Source: Phaeodactylibacter luteus
GTDB taxonomy: Bacteria > Bacteroidota > Bacteroidia > Chitinophagales > Saprospiraceae
Length of the DNA stretch: 64,000 nt
NCBI RefSeq assembly: GCF_007993045.1
Contig: NZ_VOOR01000027.1
Span: forward strand, 17,408-81,407
Direction of reading: 5' to 3'
The notes under the pieces are model-generated. The model made no database searches and was not told the DNA's origin. It saw only the letters and a list, made by a program, of their open reading frames with translations. Both the position numbers and the translations under genes were made by a program. Below are positions 1-9,235 of this stretch, in pieces (position 1 is the first letter of the stretch; each line of letters starts with the position of its first letter).

Positions 1-212
1 ATAGCCGTATCCGCAATGCTGAAATCATCTCAGATCAGCAGCAGTCGCCTTTCTCTACGCTTTCGCGCGAAGGCACACGCATATTGGCCATTATGGAGTA
101 TGATGGCAAGACTCACGCTTTGTCAGAAGAAGATTATCCGATAGGGGAGGTGCTGGCTCGGCTGCGGGAAGCGGTTAAGGCCTACAGGGAGCAGGAGGAG
201 AAGGAGCAATAG
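1..212 (+). CDS. C-terminal 69 residues of an unknown protein (5' truncated)
   Basis: An open frame runs in from the left edge (first complete codon at base 3) and stops at TAG 210-212. The visible tail is hydrophilic and ends in a Lys/Glu/Gln-rich helix (residues like REQEEKEQ). I recognise no domain. Codon use resembles the neighbouring genes, so I take it as the real end of a gene whose start lies outside the window. The function cannot be assigned. Confidence 0.55.
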   Translation, partial: SRIRNAEIISDQQQSPFSTLSREGTRILAIMEYDGKTHALSEEDYPIGEVLARLREAVKAYREQEEKEQ

Positions 213-276
213 GCAATGGCATGGCATTGGGCATAGGCCGGAATGCCCACGGCTTTCGTGCCAAGAGGGCGGCGGG

Positions 277-417
277 CTAGCGCTGCGGAGGGGTGGGAAG
301 CCCGTTAGGGCCGAGCGGACAGCGAGCCCCGCAGCATAGCGACCCCTGCGGTCAAGCAGGGGTAGACCCCCTCCCTTTATGCAGGGTCATCACATTGTGC
401 AGGGGCAGGCCCAAAAA
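277..417 (+). repeat. REP-like GC-rich intergenic repeat, copy 1
   Basis: This copy begins with CTAGCGCTGCGGAGGGGTGG, continues with GGCCGAGCGGACAGCGAGCC and CGCAGCATAGCG, and ends with a GCAGGGGCAGGCCC hairpin-like tail followed by A5. The same blocks recur at about 10.8, 24.2, 36.2, 38.8, 40.9, 53.3 and 57.1 kb. This copy carries the short central variant (AGCCCGTTAGGGCCGAG) and a longer tail than the others. Confidence 0.8.
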
Positions 418-442
418 TCGAGGGCCTGATCGTTGCGCGGGC

Positions 443-826
443 TTATTCTTGGATGCTGACTTTCCGGCGGATGACGTCGGTGAAAGAGCGGAGCTCAACC
501 GTGTAGGAGCCGGGGCCGAAAGGCTTGAAGTCGATTTCGTAAATGGTATCTACTGGCAGGTCAAATACTTTTTCCCGCAGCACTTCTTCCCCGTTGTCGC
601 GCGTGATGATGATGTCGTTCAGGTTGACGCTAAGGGTAGCAAAGTCAACGTAGCACAGCTGGTTCTCCTCATCTGCATAAAGCGACCAATTGTCAGAGTC
701 GAGGTTGAGGAGGCTGCTGCTGCCGCCGGGTTGGGCTGCGGCTAGGCTGGCGGTTTGAGCAAATAGGGCGGAGGCGCCCAAGGTAAGCCCAAAGCAAAGG
801 GCAAAAGCGGTTAGCTTGCGAAGCAT
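443..826 (-). CDS. Small secreted protein of unknown function
   Basis: The 127-residue product starts with a clear signal peptide (residues 1-23: MLRK, hydrophobic core, then a likely cut after ALFAQ). The mature part is short, acidic and beta-rich by eye. Its C-terminal half (DTIYEIDFKPFGPGSYTVEL) resembles a small Ig/FN3-like or T9SS-type secretion fold, but I do not recognise the family. It is monocistronic and has a good -7 box upstream (881-888, minus strand). The role is unknown; export to the periplasm or surface is the only supported statement. Confidence 0.7.
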   Translation of the reverse strand: MLRKLTAFALCFGLTLGASALFAQTASLAAAQPGGSSSLLNLDSDNWSLYADEENQLCYVDFATLSVNLNDIIITRDNGEEVLREKVFDLPVDTIYEIDFKPFGPGSYTVELRSFTDVIRRKVSIQE

Positions 827-1223
827 AAAAAACTGTTTTTACCTAGAAGGTTTAAAGCCGCTTTCTTTTCTTGCGGCGCTCAAAGATAGTAAATCAGCAG
901 TGGGCTGAGAAGGCAATTTGCCGACATAGCAGGGGGTTTTTTGCTTGTGCTCTGGGGGTGCGGTACAAAAACAAAGCTAGGTGGGGCTGCGCCAAATTCT
1001 CTTTGGGTTATTCGGAAAATCGTCCCAAATGTTTCAAGCCAAGGAAAAATCAGGTTGTTAAAGTTGTGTTAAAGCGCATTGAGGGGGCAGCGTTTTGTGG
1101 CAGGGCGGAAAGTGTCGCAGATAAGCTGGCAGGGTCAACAAGCGGCTGTGTAGGGCTATGCCCCTGCGGAGCAGATAGCCACTCGACAATCACGGGATTT
1201 GGGTTGGCGGGCCATAGCGTTCA
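827..1223. other. Gene-poor spacer between two minus-strand genes
   Basis: Apart from the promoter box at 881-888 I see no supported gene here. An open frame on the plus strand (871-1263) has no family resemblance and unusual composition. Bases 1140-1190 have short GC-rich inverted repeats downstream of the Nudix gene, but no convincing terminator. Confidence 0.5.
881..888 (-). promoter_or_regulatory. Bacteroidota-type -7 box for the 443-826 gene
   Basis: The minus strand reads TATCTTTG, an exact match to the TAnnTTTG consensus used by the Bacteroidota primary sigma factor. It lies about 55 bp before the start codon. No TTG is found at the usual 19-20 bp upstream distance, so the call rests on the -7 box and its position. 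Confidence 0.45.
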
Positions 1224-1847
1224 TCAGCGCGCTTGCCTCAGCACGTCCACGATATTGGGGTAAACCGTCAGGCCTTTTTGGTTGAGGAAGGCCCCGATAG
1301 GCTGCCATACGGCCTGCTCGATGTCTTCTTCGGCCTGAGGCGTAAGCGCTTGTTCTGGGGCAGACATACGGTACCAATAAGTGGGTTTCAAGACGCGCCC
1401 GTCCTTTTTGTGCCGGTAGGTATGGTAGGTCGTGGCAATGAGCTCGTGCAGGCTCACTTGTTTGAGCCCGGTCTCTTCCTGTACCTCACGTACCGCTGCT
1501 TCCTCTGGAGATTCCCCCGGGTCGATTTTGCCTTTCGGCAGATCCCAACTGCCCCTGCGGAAAATCAGCAGCGCTTCGCCCTTATCATTGAAGACGAGGC
1601 CCCCGGCTGCGGGGATGACATTGAACTGTGAGCAGAAGTCGCGGAACAGCTGCTCAGCATCTTTGGCATAAAGCGTCACCTGATCAAAGCGGGCGTTCTT
1701 TTCGAGCAGGTCCATATAGCTCAGCACGCTGCGTGGGTTGCCAGTGTAGCGGGTAGCCATATGGCGGGGGTTGCTGTCGGGCTGAAAGCCGTCTTCCGGG
1801 AAGGCGCTAAGCAGCAGTGGGGTACCGTTGATGTAGATTTTGTACAT
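1224..1847 (-). CDS. Nudix hydrolase
   Basis: This 207-residue protein hydrolyses a nucleoside-diphosphate-linked substrate, by family. The complete Nudix box (GX5EX7REUXEEXGU) is visible at about residues 106-128 as GKIDPGES then REVQEETGL. An N-terminal region of about 80 residues precedes the fold; such extended Nudix proteins are seen next to pyrE in Bacteroidota. I chose ATG at 1847 (MYKIYING) over the in-frame upstream start at 1868, because the latter would almost touch the divergent pyrE start. The two genes are then 23 bp apart. The substrate cannot be read from the sequence. Confidence 0.85.
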   Translation of the reverse strand: MYKIYINGTPLLLSAFPEDGFQPDSNPRHMATRYTGNPRSVLSYMDLLEKNARFDQVTLYAKDAEQLFRDFCSQFNVIPAAGGLVFNDKGEALLIFRRGSWDLPKGKIDPGESPEEAAVREVQEETGLKQVSLHELIATTYHTYRHKKDGRVLKPTYWYRMSAPEQALTPQAEEDIEQAVWQPIGAFLNQKGLTVYPNIVDVLRQAR

Positions 1848-1850
1848 TTG
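1843..1850 (+). promoter_or_regulatory. -7 promoter box of pyrE
   Basis: TACATTTG matches TAnnTTTG exactly and lies 20 bp before the pyrE ATG, giving a leader of roughly 15 nt. It overlaps the start codon of the divergent Nudix gene, so initiation at one promoter could hinder the other. No good TTG lies at the standard distance. Confidence 0.4.
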
Positions 1851-1870
1851 CCGAAAATTGACTGTCACGT

Positions 1871-2503
1871 ATGGATTTAGCAGCGACTATCGCCAGCCAT
1901 CTTCTGCAAATTAATGCAATTAAGCTGAGTCCGCAAAAGCCCTTTACCTGGGCAAGCGGAATACAATCTCCCATTTATTGCGACAACCGCATTGCGCTGT
2001 CTTTCCCGGAGGTCCGAAAAGCCATTATCGATGGGTTTGTAGCGGAGAGCAAGGCATTGGAGCCTTTTGATGTGGTAGCAGGTGTGGCAACGGCGGGCAT
2101 CCCCCACGGCGCCCTGCTTGCAGACGCATTGGAGCTGCCGTTCATCTATGTGCGCTCCAAGCCTAAAGGACATGGGCGGCAAAATCAGATAGAAGGGCTG
2201 GTGAAAGAAGGGGCGCGTGCCTTGGTGGTAGAAGACTTGATCAGTACAGGGGGCAGCGCGGTGAAAGCTGTAGATGCGCTGCGGGAAGCCGGTATAACGG
2301 CCGCCGGCGTGCTGGCCATTTTTACTTACGGCTTTCCGGAAGCGGAAGCCGCTTTCCAAAAAGCGGGCTGCCCGTTCCGTGCCTTGAGCAATTACGACGC
2401 CCTGCTCAGTCAGGCAGCAGCTACCGCTTACATCAAAGAAGAAGAGGTCGCCGCTTTGTCAGCTTGGCGGAAATCGCCCAAAACCTGGGCGGCCGGGGAA
2501 TAA
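1871..2503 (+). CDS. pyrE: Orotate phosphoribosyltransferase
   Basis: PyrE joins orotate to PRPP to make orotidine 5'-monophosphate in de novo pyrimidine synthesis, in the cytoplasm. The 210-residue length is normal for the family. The PRPP-binding loop is at residues 118-130 ([13 protein letters not shown]), with the family segment [16 protein letters not shown] near residues 25-40 and the catalytic-loop [11 protein letters not shown] near 99-109. It is divergent from the Nudix gene and followed after 81 bp by an M42 peptidase. Confidence 0.95.
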   Translation: MDLAATIASHLLQINAIKLSPQKPFTWASGIQSPIYCDNRIALSFPEVRKAIIDGFVAESKALEPFDVVAGVATAGIPHGALLADALELPFIYVRSKPKGHGRQNQIEGLVKEGARALVVEDLISTGGSAVKAVDALREAGITAAGVLAIFTYGFPEAEAAFQKAGCPFRALSNYDALLSQAAATAYIKEEEVAALSAWRKSPKTWAAGE

Positions 2504-2584
2504 TCCGGATAGCTGCCTTTCCGATTAATTTTTATATTAGCAACTTGCACAGTACCCCTTTACCGGGCAAACCAAAAGCATAGC

Positions 2585-3664
2585 ATGTCCATCATCAACA
2601 AGAAATCAGAAAGTTTCCTGCGCGCTTACCTCAACAATGCCTCGCCCACAGGGTTTGAGGCCCCGGGGCAGCAGCTATGGCTGGAATACATCAAGCCTTA
2701 TATCGCCGAATGGCACCTTGATAACTATGGTACCGTCTACGGTGTGATCAATCCTGGACAGGAGTTCAAAGTCGTTATCGAGGGGCATGCCGATGAGATC
2801 TCTTGGTTTGTGCATTACATTACCGAAGATGGCTTCATCAACGTCATCCGGAATGGCGGCTCTGACCACATGATCGCTCCATCTAAGCGGGTAAACATCC
2901 ACACCAAGCAAGGGCTGGTCCGGGGTGTTTTTGGCTGGCCGGCCATTCATACCCGGCATGGCGAGAATGCCAAGCTTGCCCCCAAGACGGACAACATCTT
3001 TATCGATGTAGGCGCGGCTAGCAAGGAGGAGGTCCTGGGTATGGGCATCCACGTTGGCTGTGTGATCACCTACGATGACGAAATGGAGGTGCTCAACGAC
3101 CGTTACTACGTGGGCCGGGCCTTGGACAACCGCATGGGCGGGTTCTGCATCGCTGAGGTGGCGCGCCTGCTGCATGAGAATAAAGTAGCGCTGCCGTATT
3201 CCCTTTATATCGTCAATTCCGTTCAGGAAGAGGTAGGGCTGCGCGGGGCAGAGATGATCACGCAGGCCATCAAGCCCAATGTCGCGATTGTGACCGATGT
3301 GACGCACGATACCCACACGCCCCTCGTCAGCCCCAAGCTGCATGGGGATGTGAAGTCGGGCAAAGGTCCTTCTGTCACTTATGCGCCTGCTGTGCACAAT
3401 AAGCTGCTCAATCTTATCATCGATACAGCTGAAGCCAAAGAGATACCACTGCAGCGCGAAGCTTCTTCCCGCCGCACGGGCACAGATACGGACGCCTTCG
3501 CTTACTCCAATGGCGGGGTGCCGAGCGCACTGATCTCACTGCCGCTCCGGTACATGCACACGACAGTAGAAATGGCCCATAAAGAAGACGTGGAGGCGGT
3601 TATCCGGCTGATTTACGAGGTGCTGCAAAAGATAGAGGACGGGCACAATTTCAAGTATTTTTAA
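2585..3664 (+). CDS. M42-family metallo-aminopeptidase
   Basis: This cytoplasmic aminopeptidase family (also annotated as 'cellulase M' or endoglucanase) forms large shells that trim peptides with a di-metal centre. The 359-residue protein has the expected ligand motifs: HAD at 68-70, ALDNR with Asp181, the catalytic QEEVGLRG (Glu215/216), an Asp in VTDVTHD near 238 and a C-terminal His in RYMHTTVE. Length and motif order are typical. The next gene starts five bases after its stop, so the two are probably co-transcribed. Confidence 0.92.
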   Translation: MSIINKKSESFLRAYLNNASPTGFEAPGQQLWLEYIKPYIAEWHLDNYGTVYGVINPGQEFKVVIEGHADEISWFVHYITEDGFINVIRNGGSDHMIAPSKRVNIHTKQGLVRGVFGWPAIHTRHGENAKLAPKTDNIFIDVGAASKEEVLGMGIHVGCVITYDDEMEVLNDRYYVGRALDNRMGGFCIAEVARLLHENKVALPYSLYIVNSVQEEVGLRGAEMITQAIKPNVAIVTDVTHDTHTPLVSPKLHGDVKSGKGPSVTYAPAVHNKLLNLIIDTAEAKEIPLQREASSRRTGTDTDAFAYSNGGVPSALISLPLRYMHTTVEMAHKEDVEAVIRLIYEVLQKIEDGHNFKYF

Positions 3665-3668
3665 TCTT

Positions 3669-4520
3669 TTGCGGGCACTCCTCAAAGCGCTGCTCGACCT
3701 GCTGTTGTACAGCAACATCTGGATAGCTGTGGCAGCAGTGGCTATGGCTGCTCAGACACAGCTGCTGCTGGCCGGCCGTTTTATGCCTACTCCCCTCATC
3801 GGGTTCATTTTTTTTGCGACCCTGTTCCTCTACGCCGCCCACCGTATTGTAGGGCTTGCGCGCTCCCGCCCCTTCACTGCTGACGGGCGGTATGCCGTCA
3901 TTGCCCGTTTCCGCAGCCACATCGTATTTTATGCCCTGATTGCGGGGCTCTGTGCAGGCATTTTTGCCCTTCGGTTGCCTCTTCGGCTGCTAGGCTGGTC
4001 TGCAGCGCCCTGCCTGGTTGCAGCTCTTTACGTTGCGCCAGTATGGAGAGGGCTCCGCCTGCGCGACCTGCCCTTCGTCAAAATTTTTTTGATCGCCCTG
4101 GCCTGGAGCTGGATCACGGTAGCCCTCCCGGCGGTAGAAGCCGGGCTGTCCTATGCTTGGCCTGCCCATCTTATGGTTTTGGAGCGGGCCGCCTTTATTT
4201 TTGCTATTACCCTGCCTTTTGACATACGCGATATGAAGGTAGACGCTTACAATGGGGTGAAGACGCTGCCTTCCGCGCTAGGTGCCCGTGCCAGCCAAAG
4301 GCTGGCCGGCCTTGCCTTGTTGTTGATGTTTGCCCTGGCTGCCCTCAACTACTACCTCAATGCGTACAGCCTCGGGCAGTTCGCTGCCCTCACCGCTTCG
4401 GCAGCCTTGTCTGGCGTGCTGGTTTTTTATGCAGAGGAAGGGCGGCCGGACTACTATTATACCGGCCTGCTCGATGGGATGATGGTGGTGCAGTTCGTTT
4501 TTATAGCTTTGGCGGGTTAA
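3669..4520 (+). CDS. UbiA-like polytopic membrane prenyltransferase (TTG start)
   Basis: The 283-residue protein has about seven to eight hydrophobic segments. The second Asp-rich motif of UbiA prenyltransferases is present as FDIRDMKVDAYNGVKTLP near residues 180-197. The first NDxxD motif is not visible: the equivalent loop reads FLYAAHRI, so catalytic activity or substrate may differ from classic UbiA enzymes. No ATG lies near the expected start. TTG at 3669, five bases after the peptidase stop, gives a full first helix. The next in-frame ATG (residue 26) would delete that helix. Confidence 0.72.
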   Translation: MRALLKALLDLLLYSNIWIAVAAVAMAAQTQLLLAGRFMPTPLIGFIFFATLFLYAAHRIVGLARSRPFTADGRYAVIARFRSHIVFYALIAGLCAGIFALRLPLRLLGWSAAPCLVAALYVAPVWRGLRLRDLPFVKIFLIALAWSWITVALPAVEAGLSYAWPAHLMVLERAAFIFAITLPFDIRDMKVDAYNGVKTLPSALGARASQRLAGLALLLMFALAALNYYLNAYSLGQFAALTASAALSGVLVFYAEEGRPDYYYTGLLDGMMVVQFVFIALAG

Positions 4521-4563
4521 AAAAAAATCGCCCGGCTGTAAGATACATAGCCGGGCGTATTTT
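4521..4563. terminator. Bidirectional rho-independent terminator
   Basis: A perfect 9-bp stem, CGCCCGGCT (4529-4537) with AGCCGGGCG (4549-4557), follows the UbiA-like stop. It is flanked by A7 on the left and TATTTT on the right. It can end both the plus-strand pair and readthrough from the minus-strand gene that stops at 4725. Confidence 0.85.
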
Positions 4564-4724
4564 GTGAATGATGTAGTGTGGTATAGGGAAAGCGTTAAGC
4601 AGGCTCACCCCTCTTTGTTGGCTGCTCTTGCCGGGTTAAGCGGCCCGTATGGCATCAGCCGTTGATTTTGATGTAGTTGTAGTTGGTATGGTTTTCTCAA
4701 AGCATGGCATTCAGGTAGCCGGGG

Positions 4725-5654
4725 CTACTGCTCGAATTTGGCGAGCTTGTTGGGGTAGTCGATCGTGACGCTGAAGTACTGCAGGGCGTTGCCGCCAAGT
4801 GCGCCTTCCACATCCGAACCGCACATGCGGGAGTAATACTGCACATAGTTGGCATCTGGGCGGGAGCAGAACCAAACCGGCCCTGCTTTCTGCCCGGCAA
4901 TAGTTACCTGCGGCACTTCGATCATGCGCACGTTGCCGAGCTCCGCATCCGCCTGTTCGATCACACGCCAGTCAGGGTGGAGCTGTTCCCACTGTTCAAA
5001 GATGGATTCGATGATGAAGGAGGCTGCAATGACCTCCTCCCCAGTCTCTCCGAGGATAGCTGCTGCCGTTTTGGCCGGGCGCATCCGTGCCCCAGAGTCG
5101 AGTATGACGGGGATGGGCATGCCATCTACCTCTATGAAGATACGGGGCAGGCTAGAGATGCGGTTGCCGCTTGCACTTTCCTTAAAATCTACAGGGATGG
5201 TATTGGCTTCAAGCGGGCTGAGCGCAGGGGCGTGGCAGGTCAGCATTTCCGAGCGGTAGTCGAAGTTCCAGCAGAACTGCCCAAACCAAGATTGGCCCAG
5301 CATGCCGTGCACGTCTTTTTCGAGGTTGGCCTGCCCATCGGGCAGCACTAGCGCAGAGTTGCGCTTGAGGGTAGGCAAGGCGCCGGTCTCGAGCACTTCG
5401 TTGATTTTTACGAATTGGTTGCCGTTGTCATCGGCTACAGAAGGCAGTGCGTGCTCCTGCATAGCCGATTCGCAGACAAATGCGCCGCCTGTAGTGTTGG
5501 CCAGGAACTGAAGGGTCCCGCCGGCAGAGGGGATTTGGGTGTAAATGAGCTGATTGCGGAACTCGACGTCGAGCTCGAATGCAGCGTCCTGCGCTGCCCC
5601 AGCTAAAGTGAAGAGCATCAGCGCGAGTGCGGTGAAGTTGAATTTGCTTGCCAT
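4725..5654 (-). CDS. Secreted retropepsin-like aspartic-protease-fold protein
   Basis: The 309-residue protein has a signal peptide (residues 1-21, cut after AGA). It contains the Asp-Ser-Gly-Ala motif in PVILDSGAR near residue 180 and two copies of the late-domain signature of this fold: GMLGQSWFGQFCWNFDY and GALGGNALQYFSVTIDYP. These point to a pepsin/retropepsin-type double domain. The first half lacks an obvious DTG and carries several Cys residues. Whether it is an active peptidase is uncertain. It is monocistronic, with the shared terminator at 4529-4557 downstream. Confidence 0.65.
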   Translation of the reverse strand: MASKFNFTALALMLFTLAGAAQDAAFELDVEFRNQLIYTQIPSAGGTLQFLANTTGGAFVCESAMQEHALPSVADDNGNQFVKINEVLETGALPTLKRNSALVLPDGQANLEKDVHGMLGQSWFGQFCWNFDYRSEMLTCHAPALSPLEANTIPVDFKESASGNRISSLPRIFIEVDGMPIPVILDSGARMRPAKTAAAILGETGEEVIAASFIIESIFEQWEQLHPDWRVIEQADAELGNVRMIEVPQVTIAGQKAGPVWFCSRPDANYVQYYSRMCGSDVEGALGGNALQYFSVTIDYPNKLAKFEQ

Positions 5655-5782
5655 TTGCTTTTTCTTTTTAAGTGTTTCATGAAAGTAGCGGGGGGCGTCT
5701 TACACTTAAGAGAATATCAAAAGGCGTGCCAATTTTTTGATGAGCCAGGCTGGACATTCTTTATCTTTTGATAAACAAAGAG

Positions 5783-6574
5783 TTAAGGTAGCTCTTTGTT
5801 GCAATGGGGGCAGGTGTGCCGGTGCGCGGCCTCTTCTTTTTTTCCAATCTCTTCCGAAAAGCCAGATGCGAGTATGCCTGTAGGCAAGGCAAAAAGCCCG
5901 ATGCCGATGACTGCGATGATGCCGCCTAGCACGCGCCCTGCATTTGTGATGGGGTAAACGTCGCCATAGCCCACCGTGGTCAGGGTGGCGATGCCCCACC
6001 ACATGGTATGGGGGATGCTGGAGAACGCTTCAGGCTGTGCTTCGTGCTCGGCGTAATACATAAGGGTGGAGGCCAGCAGCAGTAGGAAAAAAGTAAAAGT
6101 CATAGAGATGAATAGCTCTTCCCTTTTTTCCTTCAGCACTTTGTTGATAGCGGTAAGCGCCCGGGTGTAACGGTTGATCTTAAATAGGCGCAGCAGCCGG
6201 AAGATCCGCATCATCCGCACTATCCTCAGGTCTACCCCCAGCAGGGGCAGATAAAAGGGCAGCACCGCGAGCAGGTCAATGATGGCCAGTGGGGTCAGCA
6301 TATAGCGCAGGTTGCCCCCGATGGGCTTTTCAAAAGCAGGGTTTTCATTGGCAGACCAAACCCGCAGCAGGTACTCCAAACTGAAAACGGCAACGGAAAA
6401 AGCCTCAAAGGCCAGGAAGCAGGCTTTATATTCGGCCCATAAAGAGGCCACAGATTCTAGGATAATGGCCAGGACATTCAGTGAGATCAGGGAGATGAGG
6501 AACACATCCACCCACCAGCTGAGGTCCCCCCGGCGCTGAGAAACATTCAGGATTTGGTATACACGTTTTTTCAT
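5783..6574 (-). CDS. Voltage-gated potassium channel (Kv type)
   Basis: This six-helix inner-membrane protein has an Arg-rich S4 segment (RIVRMMRIFRLLRLFK, about residues 117-132) and the K+ selectivity filter TVGYGD (about residues 200-205). Length (263) suits bacterial Kv channels. The C-terminus ends in HTCPHCNKELP, a single CxxC, so a metal-bound tail in the tetramer is possible but unproven. I start at ATG 6574 (MKKRVYQ). A GTG at 6583 would lie only 2 bp after the priA stop. It probably follows priA in one transcript. Confidence 0.9.
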   Translation of the reverse strand: MKKRVYQILNVSQRRGDLSWWVDVFLISLISLNVLAIILESVASLWAEYKACFLAFEAFSVAVFSLEYLLRVWSANENPAFEKPIGGNLRYMLTPLAIIDLLAVLPFYLPLLGVDLRIVRMMRIFRLLRLFKINRYTRALTAINKVLKEKREELFISMTFTFFLLLLASTLMYYAEHEAQPEAFSSIPHTMWWGIATLTTVGYGDVYPITNAGRVLGGIIAVIGIGLFALPTGILASGFSEEIGKKEEAAHRHTCPHCNKELP

Positions 6575-6585
6575 AGCGGCCACAA

Positions 6586-9066
6586 TTAATAAGGGTCTAC
6601 ATCGGTATTGACACGCACGCTGCTCAGCCCCTGCGCCAGGGAGAGGTTGTCTGTAGCCTCCCGGACGATAGCTTTCACTTTCTGCAAGTTTTTAGCGCCA
6701 TGCGGTATTTTGATCATGAAATCGAGCAGGTAGTAGCCCCTCACCCGGGCAACGGTGGGCAGGGCAGGCCCCATGACCCACTGGCCGAGGGCTTTCTTCA
6801 GCCATTTCTCATACAGCCTTGCCGCCTCATTGACCCGCTCCGGTTTGGTGTGCTTGAGGGTGATCCGGATAAGCCGCAAATAGGGCGGGTAGTGGAATTC
6901 CTGCCGCTCCATCATCTCGCGGGCGAAAAAGCCGGCGTAATCCCCGTTCAGCACTTCCTGCAGTACAGGGTGGCTTGTATTAAAGCCCTGAATTAGGACT
7001 TCGCCCTGCCTGTGTTTCCGCCCGGCCCGCCCGGCTACTTGCATCATCAGCTGGAAAGCCCGCTCCCCGGCCCGGAAGTCGGGGTACTGCAGCAGCTGAT
7101 CGGCGCTCAGTACGCCCACCAAAGCGACTTTCTCGAAGTCGAGCCCCTTTGTGACCATTTGGGTGCCCACAAGGATGTCTAGCCGGCCTTCCTCAAAGTC
7201 GTTGATGAGCCTTGCGTGCGCGTGCTTCCCCTTGACCGTGTCCAAATCCATACGGGCGATACGGGCTTCCGGGAGGTATACTTTGAGCTCGTCCTCAATT
7301 TTCTCGGTGCCAAACCCCTGCAGGGCTAATTTTTTATCCCCACATGCCGGGCAGGCCGGAGGCAAAGCTGCCTGATACCCGCAGTAGTGGCAGCGGAGGT
7401 TGTTGTGGAATTTGTGATAGGTAAGGCTGACATCACAGTGTATGCACTCGGCGTGCCAGCCACAGGTCGTGCAGCGGTAGACAGGGGAATGGCCCCTCCG
7501 GTTTTGGAAAAGGATGGCCTGCTCCCCTCGTCCGAGGGTCTGACGGAGGGAGCTGAGCAGCACCGAGCTGAAGTGGGACTGCAGCTTGCGCTCTTTTTGC
7601 TCCTGTTTCAGGTCTACCAATGAAATGCCAGGCAGCTTGAGCCCGCCGAAGCGCTCGCGCATTTGTACCAAAGCGTATTTGCCCTTTTGGGCGTTTTGGT
7701 AGGACTCCAGCGAAGGGGTGGCGGTGCCCAGCAGCACGCGGCTGCCGTGCAAATGGCCCAAGTACAAAGCGGTATCTCTAGCGTTGTAGCGCGGTGCCGG
7801 GTCGTATTGTTTGAAGGAGGGGTCGTGCTCTTCGTCAATGATGATGAGGCCAAGCTTCTGAAAGGGCAGGAAAAGGGAGGAGCGGGCCCCGAGCAGTACC
7901 GGCCGGCCGTTCAGGGCGCTATTCCAGAGCTCTACACGCTCGTTGTTGCTCATCCGGCTGTGGTAAATGGCGATGTCGCCCCCGAAGGTCTTTTCCAACC
8001 GGCTGATGATCTGAGTGGTGAGCGCGATTTCCGGCAGGAGGTAAAGGACTTGCTCCCCCCGGGCAATAGCCTCCTGCATGAGCTCTGTGTAAACCCTCGT
8101 TTTCCCGCTGCCGGTGACCCCATGCAGCAGTACCGGCTTTTCTGAAGCGAACGCCTGCTTGATGCCTTCCAGCGCAGTGGTTTGTTGAGCAGAGAGGTCT
8201 TGGGCATTGACCGTCTCTTCTTCGTATCCGCCCAACCGGCTGACTTCCCGGTCATAAATTTCCAGTATGCCCTTCTTTTCCATAGCCCGCAGCACGGTGC
8301 TGTCTACCTGCGCCTTGTCATAAACATCCTGTTTGCGCACAAAGTCCAGCTGCTTGGAGAGGTGGAGGTAGGCCATGAGCGCTTCCGTTTGCCGGCCAGA
8401 GCGGCTCAGTTTGTCAAAGGCTTCGTTCAAGGTGTTGGGCTGTGACGCGTACGGCTCTTGCAAGCGCACACAGCCTATCGTCTTGGGCTTATACTTCTCC
8501 TGCAGGTCCTCTTTGAGATAGATGACCCTTTTGTCGAGCATGGCCCGGATGAGGGGGTAAACGGACTTGCGCTGCAAAATGCCCCGGATATCGTCTATGG
8601 AAAGCTCTTGTTGAAGGGTCAGGGCTTCTGCGATAAGGTACTCCTGATCGTTGAGCCCCTCAAAGTCACGGTCGAACAAAGGGCTGAGCGTGACCACCGT
8701 TTCGCTGGCCAGTTTGAGGTTGGCCGGCAGGGCTGCGTTCATGACTTCCCCAAGGGTACAGAGGTAGTAATCGGCCATCCAACGCCATAGGGCGATCTGC
8801 GCTTTGGTGACGATAGGGGCTTCATCAATGACGGAGATAATGGGCTTGGTGTCATGGGCGGGCGCTTCGCTTTTCAGGCCGATGATGAGCGCACTGTACC
8901 GCTTGGATTTGCCGAACTGCACCTCCACCCGTTTTCCGAAAGCTGCTTCCTGGACAAGGGCCTCAGGCACACGGTAGGTGAAGGGCTTGGGCAGCGCGAG
9001 CGGCAATATGACTTCTACGTAAGTCGCGGTAGCACCTTCGGTATGGAAGAGCAGGGCATCAGCCAT
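6586..9066 (-). CDS. priA: Primosomal protein N' (PriA replication-restart helicase)
   Basis: PriA is a 3'-to-5' DEAH helicase that reloads the replisome at stalled forks. The Walker A motif GVTGSGKT lies at about residues 316-323 and the DEEH box follows (IIIDEEHD). The Cys-rich zinc module is clear (CTTCGWHAECIHC, CHYCGY, CPACG). The N-terminal 3'-end-binding region begins TYVEVILPLALPKPFTYRVP. ATG 9066 (MADALLFH) fits the family, while in-frame upstream codons to 9138 add an unlike Cys-rich stretch. At 826 residues it is of usual Bacteroidota length. Confidence 0.95.
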   Translation of the reverse strand: MADALLFHTEGATATYVEVILPLALPKPFTYRVPEALVQEAAFGKRVEVQFGKSKRYSALIIGLKSEAPAHDTKPIISVIDEAPIVTKAQIALWRWMADYYLCTLGEVMNAALPANLKLASETVVTLSPLFDRDFEGLNDQEYLIAEALTLQQELSIDDIRGILQRKSVYPLIRAMLDKRVIYLKEDLQEKYKPKTIGCVRLQEPYASQPNTLNEAFDKLSRSGRQTEALMAYLHLSKQLDFVRKQDVYDKAQVDSTVLRAMEKKGILEIYDREVSRLGGYEEETVNAQDLSAQQTTALEGIKQAFASEKPVLLHGVTGSGKTRVYTELMQEAIARGEQVLYLLPEIALTTQIISRLEKTFGGDIAIYHSRMSNNERVELWNSALNGRPVLLGARSSLFLPFQKLGLIIIDEEHDPSFKQYDPAPRYNARDTALYLGHLHGSRVLLGTATPSLESYQNAQKGKYALVQMRERFGGLKLPGISLVDLKQEQKERKLQSHFSSVLLSSLRQTLGRGEQAILFQNRRGHSPVYRCTTCGWHAECIHCDVSLTYHKFHNNLRCHYCGYQAALPPACPACGDKKLALQGFGTEKIEDELKVYLPEARIARMDLDTVKGKHAHARLINDFEEGRLDILVGTQMVTKGLDFEKVALVGVLSADQLLQYPDFRAGERAFQLMMQVAGRAGRKHRQGEVLIQGFNTSHPVLQEVLNGDYAGFFAREMMERQEFHYPPYLRLIRITLKHTKPERVNEAARLYEKWLKKALGQWVMGPALPTVARVRGYYLLDFMIKIPHGAKNLQKVKAIVREATDNLSLAQGLSSVRVNTDVDPY

Positions 9067-9235
9067 GAGTATAGTATTTGTTCGCTTTTTGGTGCAAATG
9101 CAACAGCCAGGGAGTAGGCCTGCTTGTACCATGCCCAATGCTGCCGAGGCTTTGGCCTTTCAGCGAATGTAGCCCAATTTGGGCAGTATAGTAAAGGATT
9201 GGTGGGCTTAATTTTGGGCCGTGCTCCCTATTGCC

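Noticed and set aside
871..1263. 130-codon open frame on the plus strand
   Set aside because: It has no family resemblance or signal, an odd residue mix (many Cys, Arg, Gly) and overlaps the end of the Nudix gene on the other strand. It looks like a chance frame in GC-rich DNA.
2504..2584. Promoter at TATATTAG before the M42 peptidase gene
   Set aside because: It differs from TAnnTTTG in the key TTTG part and has no spaced TTG, so transcription from pyrE is as likely.
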